Shown in pieces: positions 1-6,545 of a stretch of DNA of 7,219 nucleotides. The notes beneath the pieces were generated by a model that saw only the letters and a program-made list of their open reading frames with translations, did not search any database and was not told the origin of the DNA. Numbering within the stretch: the stretch's first letter is position 1; each line of letters opens with the position of its first letter. Position numbers and translations under genes: made by a program. The stretch spans positions 1 through 7,219 of the forward strand of contig JADZBR010000293.1 in the NCBI GenBank assembly GCA_020852035.1. Reading direction: 5' to 3'. Source of the stretch: Caulobacteraceae bacterium (GTDB taxonomy: Bacteria; Pseudomonadota; Alphaproteobacteria; Caulobacterales; Caulobacteraceae).

Positions 1-1380
1 AACCACCAGGTCGACGAGGCCAGCGACGCCGAGGCCTACGTCAAGCGCCTGCACGGGGTGAAGCCGCTGATGGCCGCCCTGGTCGGCGAGCTCGAGAAGC
101 AGGAAGCGGCCGGCGTGAAGCCGCCGAAATTCGTCTACGACCTCACCGTCTATGAGGCCCAGAACCTGATCACCGGCGCGCCGTTCGATCGCGGCGCCGA
201 CAGCCCGATCTGGGCCGACTTCAAGGCCAAGGTCGGCAAGCTCTCGATCCCGGAGGCTGACAAGGCCAACCTGATCGCCCGGGGCGAGGCCGGCATGAAG
301 GACGGCTTCGGCCCCGGCTATCGCCAGCTGATCGGCCACCTGAAGGCCGCCCAGGCGAGCGCAGGCGAAGAGGATGGCATCTGGCATGTCCCGGACGGCG
401 AGGCGTACTATCGCTTCCAGCTGGAGAACTACACGACCCTGCCGCTCACCGCCGCCGAGATCCACGAGACCGGCCTGAAGGAGGTCGCCCGCCTCCACGA
501 GGAGATGCGCGGGATCATGCGCCAGGTCGGCTTCACCGGCTCGCTGCAGGACTTCTTCGCCTTCGTGCGCACCGACCAGCAGTTCTACTATCCCGACAGC
601 GAGGCCGGCCGCGCCCAGTACCTGGCCGACAACGAGGCCATCCTGCAGCGCGCCCTGGCCAAGCAGGGCCAGGTCTTCGGCGTGCAGCCGAAGTCCGACG
701 TGGTGGTGCGGCCGGTGGAGAAGTGGCGCGAGAAATCCGCCGCCAAGGCGTTCTATCAGAACCCGCCGCAAGACGGCTCGCGGCCCGGCGTCTTCTACAT
801 CAACCTCTACGACATGAAGGCCGCGCCCAAGTACCAGGCCGCCGCCATCCTGTTCCACGAGGCCACTCCCGGCCACCATGTCGAGACCGCCGTCGCCCAC
901 GAACTGACCGGCATCCCGAGCTTCCGCAAGTTCGGCGGCGAGGCGGCGTTCAGCGAGGGCTGGGGCCTCTACGCCGAGGGGCTGGCGGACGAGATGGGCC
1001 TCTACCAGGGCCCCTATGAGGAGTTCGGGCGCCTGACCATGTCGCTGATGCGGGCGGTGCGGCTGGTGGTCGACACCGGCATCCACGCCAAGCGCTGGAG
1101 CCGCCAGGAGGCGCTGGACTACGCCAACGCCAACATGCCCTCGTCGGACTACGACAACCGCCGCGAGATCGAGCGCTACATCGTGCTGCCCGGCCAAGCC
1201 TGCGCCTACTACATCGGCAAGATGAAGATCCTGGAGCTGCGCGAGCGCGCCCGCAAAGCGCTCGGCGCCAAGTTCGACATCAGGGCCTTCCACGACGCGG
1301 CCCTGAAATCCGGCCCCTTGCCCCTGCCGATGCTGGAGGAGAGCATCGACGCCTGGATCGCGGAGCAGAAAGCCGCATGA
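1..1380 (+). CDS. DUF885 family putative zinc metallopeptidase, 5'-truncated by window edge
   Basis: This is the C-terminal 459 residues of a DUF885 (COG4805-type) protein. The reading frame is open from base 1, so the GTG at 58 is internal and not the start. Seen: the motif HEATPGHH at bases 856-879, then SEGWGLYAE starting near base 952. Together these look like a gluzincin-type zinc site, with two His from the first motif and a Glu from the second, and the Glu after the first His as catalytic base. The helix-rich tail with a YIVLPGQACAYYIGK segment is also typical of the family. Family members are usually about 580-600 residues and often carry a signal peptide, so roughly 130 N-terminal residues lie outside the window. 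The biochemical role of DUF885 is poorly defined; peptidase activity is inferred from the motif and from the two peptidase-like neighbours. The stop codon overlaps the next start (ATGA, 1377-1380), which points to translational coupling. Family assignment is firm, substrate unknown. Confidence 0.9.
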   Translation, partial: NHQVDEASDAEAYVKRLHGVKPLMAALVGELEKQEAAGVKPPKFVYDLTVYEAQNLITGAPFDRGADSPIWADFKAKVGKLSIPEADKANLIARGEAGMKDGFGPGYRQLIGHLKAAQASAGEEDGIWHVPDGEAYYRFQLENYTTLPLTAAEIHETGLKEVARLHEEMRGIMRQVGFTGSLQDFFAFVRTDQQFYYPDSEAGRAQYLADNEAILQRALAKQGQVFGVQPKSDVVVRPVEKWREKSAAKAFYQNPPQDGSRPGVFYINLYDMKAAPKYQAAAILFHEATPGHHVETAVAHELTGIPSFRKFGGEAAFSEGWGLYAEGLADEMGLYQGPYEEFGRLTMSLMRAVRLVVDTGIHAKRWSRQEALDYANANMPSSDYDNRREIERYIVLPGQACAYYIGKMKILELRERARKALGAKFDIRAFHDAALKSGPLPLPMLEESIDAWIAEQKAA

Positions 1381-2774
1381 AGCGCCTCGCCCTCGCCGTC
1401 GTCCTGGCGCTCGCCCTCCCCGCGACCGGGCTGGCCGATGAGCCGACGGTCGTGAAGCTGCGCGACCGGGCGATGGCCGGCGACAGCATCGCCTGGCCCT
1501 TCGTCAGCGAGCTGACCACCCGCTTCGGCCCGCGCCCCGCCGGCTCAGCCAGCGAAGCGGCCGCCGCGGCCTGGGCGGCGAAGGAACTGAAGCGCCTGGG
1601 CTTCAGCAATGTGCGCGTCGAGCCCTTCCCGCTGGTCGGCTGGATTCGCGGCGAGGAGGAAGCCGTGCTGCTCGCGGACCGCCCGCAGCCGCTGGTCGCC
1701 GCCGCATTGGGCGGTTCGCCGCCGACCCCGGCCGGCGGCGTCGAGGGCGAGGTGGTGGTCTTCGCCAGCCTGGAGGAGCTGAAGGCCGCGCCCGCCGGAT
1801 CGCTGGCAGGTAGGATCGCGATGGTCGATGGCCGCACCGTCCGCACCCAAAGCGGCCAGGGCTACGGCGCCGCCGGCGCGGCACGCGCCTGGGGCCCCAG
1901 CGAAGCGGCCAAGAAGGGCGCTGTGGCCTATCTGGTGCGCTCGATCGGCACCAGCACCCACCGCTTCGCCCACACCGGCTCGACCCGCTACGTCGACGGC
2001 AAGGTGGCGATCCCGGCCTTCGCGCTCTCCAACGCCGACGCCGACCAGATCGGCCGCCTGGCCGCGCTCGGCGAACGCCCGCGCGTGCGCCTTTCGTCCA
2101 CCGCCAGCTATGCGCCGAACACCCGCTCGCAGCATGTGATCGCCGAGGTGCGCGGGCGCGAGAAGCCCGACGAGATCGTGCTCGCCGCCGCCCATCTCGA
2201 CAGCTGGGACCAGGGCACGGGGGCCATCGACGACGCGGCCGGCGTCGCCATCATCGCCGCCGCCGCCAAGCTGATCGCCGATCTGCCGCAAAGGCCGCGC
2301 CGCACGGTGCGGATCGTCTTCTACGGCGCCGAGGAGGTCACCCAGCCGCACGCCAGCGACGTCGGCGGGCGGGCCTATTCGGAGCCCCGCGCCGGCGAGA
2401 TCGGCCGCCACGTCCTGGCCGGCGAGAGCGACTTCGGCGCCGGCCGCGTTTTCGCTCTCGCCCTGCCGCCGAAAGCCGCCGAGGCGCCGTTCGGGCGCGA
2501 GGCCCTGCGGCTGCTGGGGCCCATCGGCGTCATCCCCTCGCAGCGCTCGCCCGGGCGCGGCGGGGTGGACATCGCCCCGCTGGCGAGCGCCGGCGTGCCG
2601 GTGTTCGCGCTGGAGCAGGACGGCACGGATTACTTCGATTTCCACCACACCGCCGACGACACCCTCGACAAGATCGACCGTCAGGCGCTGGACCAGAACG
2701 TCGCCGCCTGGGCGACGCTGCTCTGGCTCGCCGCCGACAGCGAGGTCGACTTCCGCGCGCTCGCCGCCTCATGA
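1377..2774 (+). CDS. M28 family zinc peptidase, carboxypeptidase Q-like, exported
   Basis: 465 residues. Residues 1-20 form a Sec signal peptide (MKRLA start, Ala/Leu-rich core, cleavage likely after GLA at 18-20), so the enzyme should act in the periplasm or outside. Residues about 120-245 fit an inserted PA-like domain, and 250-450 hold the M28 catalytic domain. Expected di-zinc ligands are visible: H273 in AAHLDSWD, D285 in GAIDDAAG, E320 after the catalytic base E319 in FYGAEE, D352 in GESDFGAG, and H424 (or H423) in FHHTADDT. The HLDSWD...DD arrangement is that of carboxypeptidase Q/PGCP-type M28 enzymes, which hydrolyse dipeptides or short peptides; exact specificity cannot be read here. 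A loop of nine residues separates E320 from the GG-x-AY segment, longer than the about four I recall in many relatives. The start overlaps the DUF885 stop. A GGAG at 1362-1365 sits 11 bases upstream, a weak ribosome site, so coupling to the upstream gene is likely. The stop lies at or beside the amidohydrolase start. Confidence 0.93.
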   Translation: MKRLALAVVLALALPATGLADEPTVVKLRDRAMAGDSIAWPFVSELTTRFGPRPAGSASEAAAAAWAAKELKRLGFSNVRVEPFPLVGWIRGEEEAVLLADRPQPLVAAALGGSPPTPAGGVEGEVVVFASLEELKAAPAGSLAGRIAMVDGRTVRTQSGQGYGAAGAARAWGPSEAAKKGAVAYLVRSIGTSTHRFAHTGSTRYVDGKVAIPAFALSNADADQIGRLAALGERPRVRLSSTASYAPNTRSQHVIAEVRGREKPDEIVLAAAHLDSWDQGTGAIDDAAGVAIIAAAAKLIADLPQRPRRTVRIVFYGAEEVTQPHASDVGGRAYSEPRAGEIGRHVLAGESDFGAGRVFALALPPKAAEAPFGREALRLLGPIGVIPSQRSPGRGGVDIAPLASAGVPVFALEQDGTDYFDFHHTADDTLDKIDRQALDQNVAAWATLLWLAADSEVDFRALAAS

Positions 2775-2777
2775 GGA
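2773..2777 (+). promoter_or_regulatory. Ribosome binding site deciding the amidohydrolase start
   Basis: GAGGA lies five bases before the ATG at 2783, overlapping the M28 stop codon (2772-2774). The alternative ATG at 2771 is preceded only by C-rich coding sequence without a purine run. Ribosomes ending the M28 gene would stop directly on this site, which fits coupled translation. Confidence 0.6.
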
Positions 2778-2782
2778 CGCCG

Positions 2783-4072
2783 ATGAAGCCCCTGATCGCC
2801 AGCGCCCTGGCCCTCGCCCTGCTGACCGGCTCGGCCGTGGCGCAAGCGCCCGAAACCACGCTGATCCACGCGGGCCGCCTCTTGGCCGACCCGGCGACGG
2901 GCAAAGTCGAGACGCGCAGGACCCTGATCATCCAGGGCGGCAGGATCGTCGGGGTCGAGGACGGGTTCGTCCAGCGGCCGGGCGCGAAGGTGATCGACCT
3001 CAGCGGCCAGTTCGTGCTGCCCGGCCTGATCGACAGCCATGTGCACCTGCTCCACGAGAACGGTCCCGGCGACAAGATGGACCGGGTCACCAGGACCACC
3101 GCCGACTGGGCGATCATGGGGGTGCCGTTCGCCAAGAAGACCCTCGAGGCCGGCTTCACCACCGTCGCCAACCTGGGCGACGAGAACGACAGCATCCTCG
3201 CCCTGCGCGACGGCATCGCCCGCGGCGACGTCGAGGGGCCGAGGGTGGTCGCCGCCGGCTCGGTGATCAGCCCGCACGGCGGCGAGGGCGACGTCTACGG
3301 CTACCGCTGGGATGTGATCCGCGCCGTCCAGCGTCCCACGCTGTGCTCGGGGCCCGACGAGTGTCGCAAGGTGGTGCGCCAACAGGTGCAGAAGGGCGCC
3401 GACATCATCAAGATCGTCGCCACCGGGGCGGTGCTCTCCGACGCCGCGCAAGGGGTCGACCAGCAGTTCGACGACGACGAACTTCAGGCCATCGTCCACA
3501 CCGCTCATGCCCTCGGCCGCAAAGTGGCGGCGCACGCCCACGGCACGGTGGGCGTGAACGCGGCCCTGCGCGCCGGCGTCGATTCCATCGAGCACGGCAC
3601 CTTCATCGACGCCGACTCCATGAAGCTCTTCAAGGCGCGGGGCAGCTATCTCGTCCCCACCCTGATGGCCGGGGATACGGTCACAGGCTGGGCCAACGAC
3701 CCGAACTCCTTCCTCAGCCCGCAGGCGCGGGAGAAGGCCCTGCTGGTCGGCCCGCGGATGATCGACGCCACCCGCCGGGCCCACGAGGCCGGGGTGAAGA
3801 TCGCCTTCGGCACCGACTCCTCGGTGTCGAAGCACGGCGACAACGCCCGCGAGTTCGAGCTCCTGGTCCGCGCCGGCCTGACGCCCCTGGAGGCGATCCA
3901 GACCGCGACGGTGAACGGCGCGGCGCACCTGGGCCTGTCGGCCCGTGTCGGCTCGCTGGCGCCCGGCAAGGCGGCCGACGTGGTGGCGGTGAACGGCGAT
4001 CCGCTCGCCGATGTCTCCGTGCTGCGACACGTCAACTTCGTGATGAAGGCCGGCGTGGTCGCAAAGCCTTAG
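2783..4072 (+). CDS. Exported metal-dependent amidohydrolase (COG1228, prolidase/dipeptidase-like)
   Basis: 429 residues from the chosen ATG. An in-frame ATG at 2771 overlaps the M28 stop, but nothing like a ribosome site precedes it. The ATG at 2783 has GAGGA five bases upstream and gives a clean signal peptide (MKPLIAS..., cleavage after AVA at residues 18-20). The rest is an amidohydrolase-superfamily TIM barrel flanked by a small beta domain. Candidate metal ligands: H86 and H88 (DSHVHL), K210 as likely carboxylated lysine (DIIKIVATG), H251 or H253 (AAHAHG), H271 (SIEHGTF), and D345 (FGTDSS). The C-terminal ALxG-type segment TVNGAAHLGL and SLAPGKAADVV are typical of the imidazolonepropionase-like COG1228 branch. 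Characterised members of that branch from Caulobacter and metagenomes are Xaa-Pro or Xaa-Arg/Lys dipeptidases, so dipeptide hydrolysis is the best inference, supported by the two peptidases upstream. Imidazolonepropionase is unlikely: that enzyme is cytoplasmic and no hut genes are nearby. Last gene of the hydrolase set. Confidence 0.92.
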   Translation: MKPLIASALALALLTGSAVAQAPETTLIHAGRLLADPATGKVETRRTLIIQGGRIVGVEDGFVQRPGAKVIDLSGQFVLPGLIDSHVHLLHENGPGDKMDRVTRTTADWAIMGVPFAKKTLEAGFTTVANLGDENDSILALRDGIARGDVEGPRVVAAGSVISPHGGEGDVYGYRWDVIRAVQRPTLCSGPDECRKVVRQQVQKGADIIKIVATGAVLSDAAQGVDQQFDDDELQAIVHTAHALGRKVAAHAHGTVGVNAALRAGVDSIEHGTFIDADSMKLFKARGSYLVPTLMAGDTVTGWANDPNSFLSPQAREKALLVGPRMIDATRRAHEAGVKIAFGTDSSVSKHGDNAREFELLVRAGLTPLEAIQTATVNGAAHLGLSARVGSLAPGKAADVVAVNGDPLADVSVLRHVNFVMKAGVVAKP

Positions 4073-4183
4073 GCAGGCTGGCGGATTCGGCCGCCCCGAC
4101 CATCGTCGCATGTGGGGCAGGTGGAACGATCCTCCTGAGGCGGCGGGACCAAAACGTCGCGAGATTGAAGTGATGGAGGCGTT
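4073..4183 (+). other. Intergenic gap between hydrolase set and aminotransferase/ABC operon
   Basis: 111 non-coding bases. A short hairpin can form at 4080-4095 (five G/C pairs, GGCGG with CCGCC, loop ATTCGG), but no T-run follows, so it is a poor terminator candidate. A second imperfect hairpin at 4120-4135 has one T-T mismatch. No convincing sigma-70-type -35/-10 pair is visible. The second operon may have its own promoter here, or may be reached by read-through from the hydrolase genes; the sequence does not decide. The last bases carry the ribosome site of the aminotransferase. Confidence 0.4.
4175..4179 (+). promoter_or_regulatory. Ribosome binding site for the GTG-started aminotransferase
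   Basis: GGAGG ends four bases before the GTG at 4184. This supports the GTG start, as no in-frame ATG occurs until residue 81, inside the conserved domain. A CCTCC at 4131-4135 is complementary to it over five bases, which is too short to argue strongly for sequestration. Confidence 0.6.
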
Positions 4184-5398
4184 GTGAACCAGGGCGCTCT
4201 GGCCTGTCGTGCGGCGGGACTTTCGACGGCGTTTCCGGCGCCGCACTTCCCGTCCGAGCTGGACGCGGACGTGATCGCCTTCGATTCCGGCTTCGCCTAT
4301 CCGAAGGTGCTGCCCGAGCTCTCGCAGTTCGCCATCAACGCCCTCTCGGCCCACCGCGAGGAGTCGCTGCAGTACGCGCCCCCGCAGGGCAGCCCCGAAT
4401 TGCGCGACTGGATCGCCGGCTACATGAACGCCGACGGCTGCCAGGTGAGCGCCGACCACATTCTGATCGCCGGCGGCGCCAAGCACGGCATCGACCTGAT
4501 CTGCCGCCTGCTGCTCGACGAGGGCGACAGTCTGGTGGTGACCGCCCCCACCTATTTCACCTGCATCCCGATCTTCCGCTCCTTCGGCGCCCATGTGCTG
4601 GAGGTCGGTCACGACGCCGAAGGGCTGCGCGTCGACGAACTCGCTGCCCTGTTCAACCGGCTGAAGGCGGCCGGAACGGCCCTGCCGAAGTTCGTCTACA
4701 ACGTCGTCGATTTCCACAACCCGACCGGCGCGACCATGACGCTGGCCCGCCGCGAGGCGCTGGTCGAGCTCTGCGCCCGCGAGGGCGTCTTCATCGTCGA
4801 GGACAACCCCTATCGCCGCGTGCGCTTCACCGGCGAGGCCGTGCCGACCCTCAAGGCGCTCGACAGGGACGACACCGTCATCCACGTCGGCACCTTCTCC
4901 AAGCTGATCGCGCCGGGCCTGCGCATCGGCTGGGTGGCCGCCCACCCTGAACTGATCGCCCGGATGATGCAGCTGAAGTCGGACGGCGGCGCCTGCCCCT
5001 TCACCCAGCGGATCATCTACGACTTCTGCCGCTCCGGCGCCTTCGAGGCGCATGTGACCAAGGTGCAGGCGGTCTACCGCGAGCACCGCGACCGCATGCT
5101 GACGGCCGTACGTCGCTGGCTCCCCACGGCGGCCATCGATGAGCCCGATGGGGGGTATTACCTCTGGCTCGACTTCCCGCCCGGCTTCGACGGCGACGCC
5201 TTCGCGGCGGAGGCGGCGGCGCGCAAGGTGAACATCCTGGCCGGCAGCCGCTTCTTCGCCGGTCCCGGCGGCGGCTATCCGCGCAATCGCGGCCCGGCGG
5301 CCAATTCGGTGCGCCTGTCCTACAGCTACGAGACCCTCCAGCGCATCGACGAGGGCGTCGAGCGGCTGGCGCGCATCTACGCCAAGATGGCGGCCTGA
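4184..5398 (+). CDS. PLP-dependent class I/II aminotransferase (2-aminoadipate/LysN-like)
   Basis: 404 residues, GTG start, complete. It is a cytoplasmic fold-type I aminotransferase related to the catalytic half of MocR regulators and to LysN/2-aminoadipate transaminases, but with no DNA-binding N-terminus. Visible landmarks: LQYAPPQGSPELR at 62-74 (substrate and cofactor loop), GGAKHGIDL at 97-105 (phosphate loop), HNPTG at 178-182 with N179, EDNPY at 206-210 with D207 pairing the pyridine nitrogen and Y210, the Schiff-base lysine K240 in GTFSK, PGLRIGW at 244-250 with R247 binding phosphate, and R377 in VRLSYS expected to bind the substrate carboxylate. All catalytic residues are present. 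The amino donor is not evident from sequence; family members act on aminoadipate, aromatic or branched amino acids, among others. It is followed after only 7 bases by the ABC transporter genes, so it probably processes the imported compound or a product of it. Family firm, substrate open. Confidence 0.92.
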   Translation: MNQGALACRAAGLSTAFPAPHFPSELDADVIAFDSGFAYPKVLPELSQFAINALSAHREESLQYAPPQGSPELRDWIAGYMNADGCQVSADHILIAGGAKHGIDLICRLLLDEGDSLVVTAPTYFTCIPIFRSFGAHVLEVGHDAEGLRVDELAALFNRLKAAGTALPKFVYNVVDFHNPTGATMTLARREALVELCAREGVFIVEDNPYRRVRFTGEAVPTLKALDRDDTVIHVGTFSKLIAPGLRIGWVAAHPELIARMMQLKSDGGACPFTQRIIYDFCRSGAFEAHVTKVQAVYREHRDRMLTAVRRWLPTAAIDEPDGGYYLWLDFPPGFDGDAFAAEAAARKVNILAGSRFFAGPGGGYPRNRGPAANSVRLSYSYETLQRIDEGVERLARIYAKMAA

Positions 5399-5400
5399 GG
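5397..5400 (+). promoter_or_regulatory. Ribosome binding site for the GTG-started ABC ATPase
   Basis: GAGG overlaps the aminotransferase stop codon (5396-5398) and ends five bases before the GTG at 5406. It supports that start and suggests the two genes are translated together. Confidence 0.5.
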
Positions 5401-5405
5401 CAGGC

Positions 5406-6545
5406 GTGGCCCTGGAGCGCGATTCCCAGCTTCGGCCCGGCGGCGGGACGGCGGAGACGCCGAACCCGGCCTATGTGCAGTTCCACGACGTCTCGAAGAC
5501 CTACGACGGCGTGCGCCTGGCGGTCGCCGACCTCAACCTGGCGGTGGCGCGCGGCGAGTTCCTGACCTTCCTCGGCCCCTCCGGCTCGGGCAAGACCACC
5601 GCCCTGATGATGCTCGCCGGCTTCGAGCAGCCGACCAAGGGCGACATCATCCTGGCCGGCCGCTCGCTCTCGCGCACGCCGCCGCACCGGCGCAACATGG
5701 GCGTGGTGTTCCAGAGCTACGCCCTCTTCCCCCACATGACCGTGGCCGAGAACGTCGCCTTCCCGCTGAAGGTGCGCGGCGTCAGGGGCGCCGAGGCCGC
5801 CGAGCGGGTGCGCCGGGCGCTGGAAATCGTGCGCCTGACCGGCTTCGACGACCGCCGCCCGGGCAAGATCTCCGGCGGCCAGCAGCAGCGGGTGGCGCTG
5901 GCCCGGGCCCTGGTCTTCGACCCCGACGTGGTGCTGATGGACGAGCCCCTGGGCGCCCTCGACAAGCGCCTGCGCGCCGAGCTGGAGCTGGAGATCAAGC
6001 AGATCCAGCGCGACCTCGGGATCACGGTGATCTACGTCACCCACGACCAGACCGAGGCCCTGACCATGTCGGACCGGATCGCCGTCTTCAACGACGGCAT
6101 GGTGCAGCAGGTCGCCCCGCCGCAGGAGCTCTACGAGCGCCCGCAGACCGCCTTCGTCGCCAACTTCATCGGCGAGAACAATCGCCTCTCCGGCGTGGTC
6201 ACGGCCCTGGACGGCGAGACCTGCGCGGTGCGGCTGGAGGACGAGACGATCCTCAAGGCCACCCCCGTCGGCGAGTTGAAGGCCGGCGCGCGCGCCACCT
6301 TGTCGGTGCGGCCGGAGCGCCTGACCCTCAAGCCCGCAAAGCTCGACAACCGCCTCGCGGCTCAGGTCGAACAGCTGATCTACCAGGGCGATCACACACG
6401 CATTCAGATGCGCACGTCGGCCGGCGAGGTGCTCTTCGCGACCTTGCCGAACGCCGCCGGCCGTGTGCTGTTGGCCCCTGGCGAAGCCCTTGAAGTCGGC
6501 TGGCGCGCCGCCGACTGCCGGGCGTTTGCGGAGGACGGCGCATGA
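5406..6545 (+). CDS. potA: ABC transporter ATP-binding protein, PotA-like (spermidine/putrescine type)
   Basis: 379 residues, close to the usual length of PotA/COG3842 ATPases. It would drive import by hydrolysing ATP on the cytoplasmic face of a permease pair. Residues 1-22 are a variable tail; the nucleotide-binding domain spans about 23-255. Walker A is GPSGSGKTT at 57-65 with K63, the Q-loop has Q103, the signature is ISGGQ at 155-159, Walker B is VVLMDEP ending at 181 with D179 and catalytic E180, the D-loop is GALD at 183-186, and the switch His is H213 in VTHD. The segment ELYERPQTAFVANFIGENN at 241-259 leads into a C-terminal TOBE-like domain (about 260-370) with VRPERL at 301-306. 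This layout is typical of polyamine-type importers but is shared with putrescine, ferric iron, 2-aminoethylphosphonate and sugar systems, so the symbol denotes family, not proven substrate. The stop overlaps the next start (ATGA, 6542-6545). Confidence 0.93.
   Translation: MALERDSQLRPGGGTAETPNPAYVQFHDVSKTYDGVRLAVADLNLAVARGEFLTFLGPSGSGKTTALMMLAGFEQPTKGDIILAGRSLSRTPPHRRNMGVVFQSYALFPHMTVAENVAFPLKVRGVRGAEAAERVRRALEIVRLTGFDDRRPGKISGGQQQRVALARALVFDPDVVLMDEPLGALDKRLRAELELEIKQIQRDLGITVIYVTHDQTEALTMSDRIAVFNDGMVQQVAPPQELYERPQTAFVANFIGENNRLSGVVTALDGETCAVRLEDETILKATPVGELKAGARATLSVRPERLTLKPAKLDNRLAAQVEQLIYQGDHTRIQMRTSAGEVLFATLPNAAGRVLLAPGEALEVGWRAADCRAFAEDGA
6530..6535 (+). promoter_or_regulatory. Strong ribosome binding site for the substrate-binding lipoprotein
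   Basis: GGAGGA lies inside the end of the ATPase gene, six bases before the ATG at 6542. It selects this ATG over the in-frame ATG at 6557. It is the best-matched ribosome site in the window, which fits the high amounts of binding protein that ABC importers usually need. Confidence 0.6.

Noticed and set aside
58..60. GTG at 58 as the start of the DUF885 gene
   Set aside because: The frame is open and codes sensibly from base 1, no ribosome site precedes 58, and starting there would leave a protein far shorter than the family.
1545..2648. A 367-codon open frame on the minus strand
   Set aside because: It is the antisense shadow of the M28 gene, with no motif and no convincing ribosome site.
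4080..4095. Hairpin after the amidohydrolase as an intrinsic terminator
   Set aside because: There are only five base pairs and no T-run after it; such short G/C stems are common by chance in this DNA.
4123..4158. GGAAC at 4123-4127 with CGTC at 4155-4158, resembling a general-stress ECF sigma factor promoter
   Set aside because: The spacing is 27 bases where about 16-18 is expected, and the -10 part is not the usual CGTT.
3343..4173. A 276-codon plus-strand frame overlapping the amidohydrolase and reaching to the aminotransferase ribosome site
   Set aside because: It is an out-of-frame reading of the amidohydrolase, Arg/Gly-rich and without domains. Its end in the gap is chance.
4173..4187. 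Four-codon reading frame ATG GAG GCG TTG followed by TGA overlapping the GTG start, as a possible leader peptide
   Set aside because: It is too short, has no ribosome site of its own, and its ATG overlaps the ribosome site that serves the aminotransferase.
2681..5086. An 801-codon open frame on the minus strand
   Set aside because: It lies antisense to four well-supported structures (M28 end, amidohydrolase, gap, aminotransferase), its translation is rich in His, Arg, Gly, Val and Asp without any recognisable domain, and long stop-free antisense frames are expected in DNA this rich in G and C.
5013..6395. A 460-codon open frame on the minus strand
   Set aside because: It is antisense to the aminotransferase end and the ABC ATPase, both of which have complete family motifs. 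The translated product has the same biased composition and an Arg/Pro/Ala-rich tail.
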